Source: CAVQGF01 sp045807945 (GTDB taxonomy: Bacteria; Acidobacteriota; Terriglobia; Terriglobales; Acidobacteriaceae). Taken from it: 64,000 nucleotides of DNA. Shown here piece by piece: positions 58,708 to 64,000 of the stretch. The DNA is taken from assembly GCA_045807945.1 (NCBI GenBank), contig JBJMGI010000097.1, forward strand, positions 72,279-136,278, written 5' to 3'. Each line of letters begins with the position of its first letter. Positions within the stretch are counted from its first letter, which is position 1. The translations under genes and the position numbers were made by a program. The notes beneath the pieces were generated by a model that was not told where the DNA came from, did no database searches, and worked only from the letters and a program-made list of their open reading frames with translations.

Positions 58708-58924
58708 AAAGTTCTCCCGGGCGGGGATACTGGGTTGGAAGATGCTCCTGCCGCTCCGGTTGGCCTAGGATTGGCCACACTCGTCACAAAATCGGTCACA
58801 AAAACGCGCATTTTCACTGGGGTTTCAGCTGCCCTCTCGGTACTCTCTCAGCACTGTCCAGCCGGACAAGCCGGCGCGACTTCTGTAACTACGCTTCTAC
58901 GCTGTCTCGTCGTACCATCAGCGC
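58708..58924. other. 217-bp divergent region with GTCACAAAA direct repeats
   Basis: Holds GTCACAAAA at 58783-58791 and 58795-58803, twelve bases apart, near the middle of the gap. No open frame or RNA is recognised. A TACCAT hexamer lies six bases before the PilZ ATG. The repeats look like a binding site for a dimeric regulator on one or both genes. Confidence 0.4.
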
Positions 58925-59302
58925 ATGGCCACCCAGATCGGACACCAGAGCACCCACAGCTTCGCGGCGGAGCGCCGCTTCCCCCGCTTCAAGCTGGATG
59001 TCCCTGTGCGTGTGGTCGCTCATCGGGAGAGCAAGACTCTGATCGTGAATGGCCGCGGCAACGAAGTCAGCGAGGGAGGTCTCGCGATCTTCGTCGGAAT
59101 GGAAGCCCAGCTCGGCGAGCGCGTGTGGGTGGAATTCACACCACCCTACTCTAGCGACCCGCTGCGCGTCCCGGCAGTGGTGCGCAATCGCTCCGGATAC
59201 CGCTACGGCATAGAGTTCGACGCCGAGAATCTGGAAGAGAATGAAAAAGTCGCGCGCCTGCGCGAGCTGTTGCGCTTCGCCTCTGGCGGCAGAACGGTCT
59301 AG
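58925..59302 (+). CDS. PilZ-domain protein, putative c-di-GMP receptor
   Basis: 125 residues forming a single PilZ domain. The c-di-GMP binding features are present: RRFPRFKLDVPVRVV (RxxxR-type) at residues 19-33 and the second motif in GRGNEVSEGGLAIFVG (NxSxxG-like) about 40 residues on. It likely senses c-di-GMP and could act on the pilus system encoded elsewhere in the window, though no pil gene is adjacent. It ends six bases before the convergent tRNA-Arg gene. Confidence 0.85.
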   Translation: MATQIGHQSTHSFAAERRFPRFKLDVPVRVVAHRESKTLIVNGRGNEVSEGGLAIFVGMEAQLGERVWVEFTPPYSSDPLRVPAVVRNRSGYRYGIEFDAENLEENEKVARLRELLRFASGGRTV

Positions 59303-59308
59303 CCAAAT

Positions 59309-59384
59309 TGGAGGTCCCGCCCAGAATCGAACTGGGATTGCCGGTTTAGGAAACCGGTGCACTATCCATTTGTGCTACGGGACC
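59309..59384 (-). tRNA. tRNA-Arg (anticodon CCT)
   Basis: Full cloverleaf on the minus strand: acceptor GGTCCCG / CGGGACC, D arm GCAC / GTGC, anticodon stem CCGGT / ACCGG with loop TTCCTAA, T arm CCCAG / CTGGG with loop TTCGATT, and a genome-encoded CCA end. The anticodon is at 59348-59350. The discriminator base is T, whereas arginine tRNAs normally have A or G. An extended -10 (TGTTATCAT) lies upstream at 59396-59404. Confidence 0.95.
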
Positions 59385-59395
59385 CCGCAAATCCC

Positions 59396-59404
59396 ATGAT
59401 AACA
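59396..59404 (-). promoter_or_regulatory. Extended -10 promoter of tRNA-Arg
   Basis: Minus-strand TGTTATCAT, 11 bases before the mature tRNA 5' end. It gives a start point a few bases ahead of the tRNA. Confidence 0.5.
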
Positions 59405-59454
59405 AGGAACTTTCCGGCACCGTCCTGGGCGTGTTTCCGGAGGTTCCCATCCGC

Positions 59455-59483
59455 TTAAGATTCGAACATTTCAAGGGTATAAT
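59455..59483 (+). promoter_or_regulatory. Promoter of the GT2 glycosyltransferase gene
   Basis: TTAAGA (59455-59460) as -35 and TATAAT (59478-59483) as -10, spaced by 17 bases. The ATG is 14 bases after the -10, so the leader is about eight bases. Confidence 0.6.
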
Positions 59484-59497
59484 TGAGCTCTGTTCCC

Positions 59498-60499
59498 ATG
59501 AATTCTGAGCAGACCATTTCGCCGCTGCGCTTCTCTATCGTTGTGCCATTTCACAACGAGGAAGAGAACGTCACTGAGCTCTACGACCGCCTGAAAGACG
59601 TGATGGAGGCGACCGGCGAAACGTTTGAGTTGGTCTTCGTAGATGACGGCTCCCGGGACAAGACTTTCATGCACCTGCACGAGATCGCGGCGGTGGACAG
59701 CCGCGTCGTCGTGGTGAAGCTGCGCCGCAATTTCGGGCAAACTCCCGCTCTTGCTGCCGGCTTCGATAACGCGCGGGGTGAGTACGTAATCGCGATGGAT
59801 GGCGATCTGCAACACGATCCTTATGACATCCCGCTGTTCCTGGAGAAATTGGAAGAGGGATACGACATCGTCAGCGGCTGGCGCAAACAGCGTATCGATA
59901 ATTTTGTAATGCGCCGGATCCCGTCGCGAATCGCTAACTGGCTCATGGCAAAGCTCAGCGGTGTGGACATCCACGATTTCGGCACCACTTTCAAAGCCTA
60001 TCGCCGCGAGCTGATCGAGCAAGTCCCGCTGTACGGTGAGCTGCATCGCTTCATTCCGGCTTTGGCTTCCTGGCACGGCGCAACCATTTGCGAGATCCCG
60101 ATCAAGAACGTGAACCGTGAGCGGGGTGTTTCGCACTACGGTATCGGGCGAACATTCCGAGTCTTCTTCGATCTGCTCACCATCCGCTTCCTGCTTCGCT
60201 ATCTGTCGCGTCCGCTACACTTCTTCGGGACCTTCGGCATGCTCAGTGTGCTGATGGGCGGCGGAATGGGCGCCTTCCTGGCCGCCGAGAAAGTCCTTTA
60301 CCACGCGGACATCATGCAGGTGCACGGTCCGCTCCTGATCTTTGCTGCTGTATTGATCCTTGCTGGCGTGCAGCTGGTGGCGTTGGGCTTACTAGGAGAG
60401 ATGCAGGTGCGCCACTACTACGAGCCTGCCAAGCGCGTGCCCTATTCGGTAGACCGTGTGGTTCGTGCCGAAGTGAAATCCTCGCAGGAAAAAGAGTAG
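59498..60499 (+). CDS. GT2 glycosyltransferase, GtrB/DPM1-like
   Basis: 333 residues from the ATG at 59498. The GT-A catalytic domain (about residues 1-230) has VVPFHNEEENVTELYDRL, LVFVDDGSRDKT, and AMDGDLQHDPYDIP with the DxD-like metal site. Two C-terminal membrane helices (about 240-262 and 280-305) place it in the inner membrane. It would add a sugar from a nucleotide donor to a lipid carrier such as undecaprenyl phosphate, feeding glycan or arabinose-type modification. No GtrA or acceptor gene is adjacent. Confidence 0.9.
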   Translation: MNSEQTISPLRFSIVVPFHNEEENVTELYDRLKDVMEATGETFELVFVDDGSRDKTFMHLHEIAAVDSRVVVVKLRRNFGQTPALAAGFDNARGEYVIAMDGDLQHDPYDIPLFLEKLEEGYDIVSGWRKQRIDNFVMRRIPSRIANWLMAKLSGVDIHDFGTTFKAYRRELIEQVPLYGELHRFIPALASWHGATICEIPIKNVNRERGVSHYGIGRTFRVFFDLLTIRFLLRYLSRPLHFFGTFGMLSVLMGGGMGAFLAAEKVLYHADIMQVHGPLLIFAAVLILAGVQLVALGLLGEMQVRHYYEPAKRVPYSVDRVVRAEVKSSQEKE

Positions 60500-60578
60500 C
60501 TCAGGCGGCCCCAGCGCCGCGGTACCACTCCATCGTCCTCCACCCTCTTAGCGCCCGCCTGAATGGCCTCGCGGAAGG

Positions 60579-60584
60579 TATAAT
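60579..60584 (+). promoter_or_regulatory. -10 hexamer before the aminotransferase gene
   Basis: TATAAT, 14 bases before the ATG at 60599, the same distance as in the GT2 gene. A GGAG between them is a ribosome-binding site. No -35 match. Confidence 0.5.
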
Positions 60585-60598
60585 TCGCTGCTGGAGCC

Positions 60599-61789
60599 AT
60601 GTCGAAAGTCATTCAATCGGAACTGCGTCTCGCCCGGCGCATGTCGCGGCTGGGAACCGAAACTGCCTTCGAAGTCCTGGTAAAGGCGCGCGCCCTCGAG
60701 GCCAAGGGGCGCGACATCATCCACCTCGAAATTGGCGAGCCCGATTTCGATACGCCGCGCAATGTGATTGACGCCGGCGTCAAGGCTCTGCAAGGCGGCT
60801 GGACGCACTATGGCCCCTCCGCTGGACTCCCCAAGCTGCGCGAAGCTGTGGCCCAGGATGCAGGCCACCGCCGCGGCGTGAAGGTTGATCCTTCAGAAGT
60901 CGTTGTCGTTCCCGGCGGCAAGCCCATCATCTTCTTCGCCATGCTGGCACTGATTGACGAAGGCGACGAAGTGATTTATCCGAACCCTGGATTCCCGATC
61001 TACGAATCGATGATCGACTTCGTAGGAGGCAAGGCGGTTCCGGTCGCGTTGCGCGAAGAAATGGATTTCCGTCTGGACGTGGGCGAACTCGCCTCGCAGA
61101 TCAACGACCGCACCCGCGTGATCATATTGAACTCGCCGCAGAATCCTACCGGCGGCATGATGACCGAGCAGGATGTTCGCGAAGTCGCGCGCGCTATCGG
61201 TGACCGCGACATCATGGTGCTCTCCGACGAGATCTATAGCCGCCTAGTCTTTGAGGGCAAACATTTTTCCATCATGTCGGTGGACGGGATGAAGGATCGC
61301 ACCATCCTGCTGGATGGTTTTTCGAAGACGTACGCAATGACCGGCTGGCGCATGGGGTACGGTGTAATGCATCCTGATCTCGCCACTCATGTTTCCCGGC
61401 TCATGACTAATTCCAACTCCTGCACCGCGAGCTTCACCCAGGTTGCAGGCATCGAGGCGCTCACGGGGGATCAAACTTCGGTCGATAACATGAACGACGA
61501 GTTCCGCCGTCGTCGCGATCTCTTCTACGGGCGCATCAATCAGATCAAAGGATTCTCTTGCCTTAAGCCCAAAGGCGCTTTCTATATGTTCCCGAATATC
61601 AAAGAGACAGGCTGGCCATCGAAGAAATTAGCCGACGCTCTGCTGGATGACGCCGGCGTGGCGTGCCTTTCCGGCACAGCGTTCGGAGCGTTCGGGGAAG
61701 GTTATCTCCGCTTCAGTGTGGCCAACTCTATCGAGAACCTGGAGAAAGCTCTCGACCGCGTGAGGGACTGGGCCAAGAAGAATCTTTAG
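60599..61789 (+). CDS. PLP-dependent class I/II aminotransferase
   Basis: 396 residues. Fold-type I pattern: GGWTHYGPSAGLPKLREAV with the cofactor loop nearby, NPQNPTGGMM (NSPQNPTGG), VLSDEIYSRLVFEGKH, the PLP-binding Lys243 in DGFSKTYAMTGWRMGYG, and the substrate carboxylate-binding Arg in YLRFSVANSIENLEKAL. It is most like aspartate/alanine-type aminotransferases (AspB/YbdL group); the amino acid partner is not certain. Single gene with its own short-leader promoter. Confidence 0.92.
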   Translation: MSKVIQSELRLARRMSRLGTETAFEVLVKARALEAKGRDIIHLEIGEPDFDTPRNVIDAGVKALQGGWTHYGPSAGLPKLREAVAQDAGHRRGVKVDPSEVVVVPGGKPIIFFAMLALIDEGDEVIYPNPGFPIYESMIDFVGGKAVPVALREEMDFRLDVGELASQINDRTRVIILNSPQNPTGGMMTEQDVREVARAIGDRDIMVLSDEIYSRLVFEGKHFSIMSVDGMKDRTILLDGFSKTYAMTGWRMGYGVMHPDLATHVSRLMTNSNSCTASFTQVAGIEALTGDQTSVDNMNDEFRRRRDLFYGRINQIKGFSCLKPKGAFYMFPNIKETGWPSKKLADALLDDAGVACLSGTAFGAFGEGYLRFSVANSIENLEKALDRVRDWAKKNL

Positions 61790-61837
61790 TCTTTCCTCTG
61801 TGCTCCTCCTTCTTTTCTGTGATTCGAGGCTTTGATT

Positions 61838-61843
61838 TAGAAT
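61838..61843 (+). promoter_or_regulatory. -10 hexamer before the 2-hydroxyacid dehydrogenase gene
   Basis: TAGAAT, nine bases before the ATG at 61853. No ribosome-binding site. Confidence 0.5.
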
Positions 61844-61852
61844 TTGCTCGCC

Positions 61853-62950
61853 ATGAGCAAGAAGCGTGTGTTCGCCACCTGCGATATAGGCGAATCGATC
61901 GAACTGCTGCGCAAACGCGGGTACGAACTCGAGGTCTATCCAGGCCCGGAAGCGCCTCCGAAAAAAGTGATCATAGAAAAAGTTCGCTCAGGGATCGATG
62001 GGCTCATCACAACTCTGCGCGACAAGATCGACGCGGAAGTCTTCGAGGCAGGGAATGGGCGCCTTAAAGTCGTCGCACAGATTGCAGTAGGTTTCGACAA
62101 CATCAACCGCGCCGACGCGAACCGCTACAAGATTCCCTTCACCAACACTGCTGACGTTCTCACTGAAGCCACTGCCGAGTTCGCGTTCTTCATGCTAGGC
62201 GCGCTCGCGCGCAAGCTCTGGGCAAGCGAACACGAGGTGCGCGAGAATAAGTGGGGCTCGTGGCACCCCTTCCTGCCATTCCTGGGCGACGAAGTCACCG
62301 GGAAAACAATCGCCGTGATCGGCACAGGCCGCATCGGCCTCGCACTGATCAAGAAGTGCACCGGCTTCGACATGAACATCCTGTGCTACGACCCGGCGTA
62401 TCAGAACCACGATTTCGTTACGAAGATCCAGCAGATCATGGACGCACGTACTTCAGCTGGCCTGCAGAAGAAGACCACTATCAAGTACGTGTCATTCGAA
62501 GAAGCTTTGAGGCAAGCCGACTACGTCAGCGTTCATGTTCCGCTCTTGCGCGAAGGGGAGAGCGACACGCCGACGTTCCACCTGTTCAATGAAAAAAACC
62601 TTCGGCTCATGAAGCCGACCGGCTACCTCATCAATACATCTCGCGGCCCCGTGGTGGATGAAGCCGCTTTGTACAAAGCTCTAAAGGAAAACTGGATCGC
62701 CGGCGCCGCGCTCGACGTCTTCGAAACCGAGCCGCTGCCGGCAGATTCACCTTTGCGCGATCCGGCTATCGCAGACCGCTGCCGGCTCTTTCATCACTTC
62801 GCCAGCGGAGCCAAGCTCACCCGCCTTTCGACGGACCCGAACGTCGGAATGGCAGGCCGCTGCGCTCAAGGACTCATAGACGTGCTCGAAGGCAACTACG
62901 GCGGGGATATCAAAAAGATGCCGTACGTCGTGAACAAAGAAGCCTTCTAA
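61853..62950 (+). CDS. D-isomer specific 2-hydroxyacid dehydrogenase
   Basis: 365 residues from the ATG at 61853 (a start three codons upstream overlaps the promoter). NAD-binding Rossmann motif GKTIAVIGTGRIGLALIKK (about residue 146), LINTSRGPVVDEAALYKAL and LDVFETEPLP fit the family of glyoxylate, hydroxypyruvate, phosphoglycerate and lactate dehydrogenases. The usual PHxGxxT catalytic-His block is replaced by FHHFASGAKLTR. A family-specific ~25-residue loop (about 190-212) is longer than in GhrB. Substrate unknown. It ends at a bidirectional terminator. Confidence 0.9.
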   Translation: MSKKRVFATCDIGESIELLRKRGYELEVYPGPEAPPKKVIIEKVRSGIDGLITTLRDKIDAEVFEAGNGRLKVVAQIAVGFDNINRADANRYKIPFTNTADVLTEATAEFAFFMLGALARKLWASEHEVRENKWGSWHPFLPFLGDEVTGKTIAVIGTGRIGLALIKKCTGFDMNILCYDPAYQNHDFVTKIQQIMDARTSAGLQKKTTIKYVSFEEALRQADYVSVHVPLLREGESDTPTFHLFNEKNLRLMKPTGYLINTSRGPVVDEAALYKALKENWIAGAALDVFETEPLPADSPLRDPAIADRCRLFHHFASGAKLTRLSTDPNVGMAGRCAQGLIDVLEGNYGGDIKKMPYVVNKEAF

Positions 62951-62955
62951 AAGAA

Positions 62956-62979
62956 AAAGGCGGACCGCAGTCCGCCTTT
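62956..62979. terminator. Bidirectional terminator between dehydrogenase and BON lipoprotein genes
   Basis: Perfect ten-pair stem AAAGGCGGAC / GTCCGCCTTT with a CGCA loop, five A on the left and T on the right, lying between two convergent stops. Confidence 0.92.
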
Positions 62980-62996
62980 CCAAAAACAACTGCAAC

Positions 62997-63557
62997 TTAC
63001 CGTCCGGAAGCTGCGCCCTTTTTGTGGCCGCCCTTTACTTCCAGCTCATTCACCACCTGCTGAACGTTCGGAACGGAAGCAGCGATCTTCTCCGCCTGCT
63101 CGCGTTGCGCGGCGTTGTCAACGTTGCCCGTGAGCTTCACGACTCCGTTGTCCACGTCCGAAGTGATGTGCTGCTTGTCGAGGCGGTTCTGGATGAAAGC
63201 GGCTTTCAAATTGTCCTTGATCCCGCCGTCCAGGTTATTGTCGATCTTCTTGGCTTCGCCTTCCACGCCTTCCGGCTGCACGCTGATCTGGTTAGCGACG
63301 ATCATGCCCGGAGCTGCGGCCTTCGCATCGTCTTCGGCCTTGGCCTTCTCGTCTTCCGAGCGGACCTTGCCATCGAGCGTGATGACGCCCTTGTCGCGGT
63401 CTTCATCGACCTTCACGTCTTTGAAGCCGTCGCGGTCGATAGCTGAGCTGACCGCATCTTTGTAGGATGGATTGCTGGCCCGGTTCTTGGAACATCCCCA
63501 AATCCCCAGGCAGAGCACAAAAGCGGTGATAACTGCCAACATCGTTCTTACTCGCAT
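62997..63557 (-). CDS. BON-domain lipoprotein
   Basis: 186 residues from the ATG at 63557, supported by GAGGAG five to six bases upstream. A lipoprotein signal ends in LGIWGC (Cys22). Two BON domains follow: about residues 36-85 (VSSAIDRDGFKDVKVDEDRD, GVITLDGKVRSEDEKAKAED) and about 112-172 (KAAFIQNRLDKQHITSDVDN, GVVKLTGNVDNAAQREQAEK). Like OsmY or Kbp-type proteins, it would bind phospholipid or act in envelope stress, here on a membrane surface. A lysine-rich tail ends the protein. Confidence 0.88.
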   Translation of the reverse strand: MRVRTMLAVITAFVLCLGIWGCSKNRASNPSYKDAVSSAIDRDGFKDVKVDEDRDKGVITLDGKVRSEDEKAKAEDDAKAAAPGMIVANQISVQPEGVEGEAKKIDNNLDGGIKDNLKAAFIQNRLDKQHITSDVDNGVVKLTGNVDNAAQREQAEKIAASVPNVQQVVNELEVKGGHKKGAASGR

Positions 63558-63675
63558 ACACACTCCTCGTCTCGTCTATTCAGGGACAGCATGCAATACG
63601 ATGCGTCACCTTCGGACGAGGAGGGCTGGGAGCTGCTGCTTAAAAACTGCTGGCCAGAGTTGCTGGAAGATCGAT
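63558..63675. other. 118-bp gap between BON lipoprotein and purQ
   Basis: Both genes read leftward. The gap should hold the BON gene promoter, but I see no convincing -10/-35 pair and no terminator for purQ. Confidence 0.3.
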
Positions 63676-64000
63676 TTACTTCGCCGCCACGCTTGACTGC
63701 ACCATTGCTTGGAAGAGTTTCAGTCCATCCGCCGATCCAAGCAGGCCTTCGCTCGAGCGGTCTGGATGCGGCATCATTCCCAGGACGTTCCGTCCTTCGC
63801 TGCAAATGCCCGCGATGTTGTCGAGTGAGCCGTTCGGATTAGCCCCCGCCGTCACGTCGCCTTCGGGTGTCGAATAGCGGAAGACCACTCGTTGCTGAGA
63901 TTGCAGTTGCTTCAGCGTCTGAGCATCGCAGAAGTAATTGCCTTCCATATGTCCGATCGGAATCATCAGCACCTCACCCTTTTTCAGCGTGTGCGTGAAT
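63676..64000 (-). CDS. purQ: Phosphoribosylformylglycinamidine synthase subunit PurQ, C-terminal part
   Basis: Only the C-terminal ~108 residues lie in the window; the 5' part is beyond the right edge. The class I amidotransferase signatures are visible: the IPIGHMEGNYF segment carrying the catalytic-triad His/Glu region, and NVLGMMPHPDRSSEGLLGS at the C terminus, which is diagnostic of PurQ (usual form MPHPE). PurQ supplies ammonia from glutamine for the FGAM step of purine synthesis. Confidence 0.9.
   Translation of the reverse strand, partial: FTHTLKKGEVLMIPIGHMEGNYFCDAQTLKQLQSQQRVVFRYSTPEGDVTAGANPNGSLDNIAGICSEGRNVLGMMPHPDRSSEGLLGSADGLKLFQAMVQSSVAAK

Overview
The window is a dense, GC-rich bacterial chromosome segment with no insertion sequence, phage gene, CRISPR array or rRNA. 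The gene content indicates a Gram-negative (diderm) heterotroph: LolA, an LptF-LptG fusion, an MsbA-like exporter, a PilQ secretin and lipoprotein signals. The combination of a GspF-GspE-PilM/N/O locus, a large RNase E/G, secreted beta-propeller proteins and a DUF2383 protein is what I would expect of an Acidobacteriota (Terriglobia/Koribacter-like) genome. That placement is inference; no phylogenetic marker was compared.

Layout. 1-4.1 kb: a methyltransferase-like gene, an ABC-2 type ATPase/permease pair, a TPR protein and LolA. 4.2-10.5 kb: a tight seven-gene operon for a type II secretion/type IV pilus-like inner-membrane platform (GspF, GspE, PilM-, PilN-, PilO-, PilP/GspC-like and a pseudopilin-like protein). 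10.6-11.4 kb: an A-type Fe-S carrier and a small membrane protein on the minus strand. 11.6-18.9 kb: a FecR-domain protein followed by the cell-elongation genes mreB, mreC, mreD, mrdA (PBP2) and rodA. 19.3-22.2 kb: an RNase E/G with a very large low-complexity insert. 22.2-26.1 kb (minus): RimI-like acetyltransferase, a TPR lipoprotein and RlmN. 26.3-27.5 kb: an M16 peptidase.

27.5-34.2 kb (minus): a lipid/envelope block of FAD reductase, methyltransferase, MsbA-like exporter, LptF-LptG fusion and an exported protein. 34.3-36.5 kb: a GH57 glycosidase. 36.9-42.8 kb: the type IV pilus operon (HTH protein, pilM, pilN, pilO, pilP, pilQ), so the window holds two PilMNO-type platforms. 42.8-52.8 kb: M24 peptidase, accB-accC, thiE, two APC-family amino acid transporters, a K+ channel/TrkA-N protein, the NAD(P)HX repair enzyme and tsaE. 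52.7-64 kb: fabI, an MFS transporter, several exported or stress-type proteins, a PilZ protein, tRNA-Arg(CCT), a GT2 glycosyltransferase, an aminotransferase, a 2-hydroxyacid dehydrogenase, a BON lipoprotein and the 3' part of purQ running off the right edge.

Signals that stand out: many genes have a TANAAT-like -10 element only 6-14 bases before the start codon, often without a Shine-Dalgarno sequence, which suggests leaderless or near-leaderless mRNAs. Compact terminators separate several operons, and one carries a -10-like hexamer in its loop. Structured untranslated segments lie before pilQ and before the RNase E/G gene, and a four-copy heptamer repeat abuts the PBP2 start codon.
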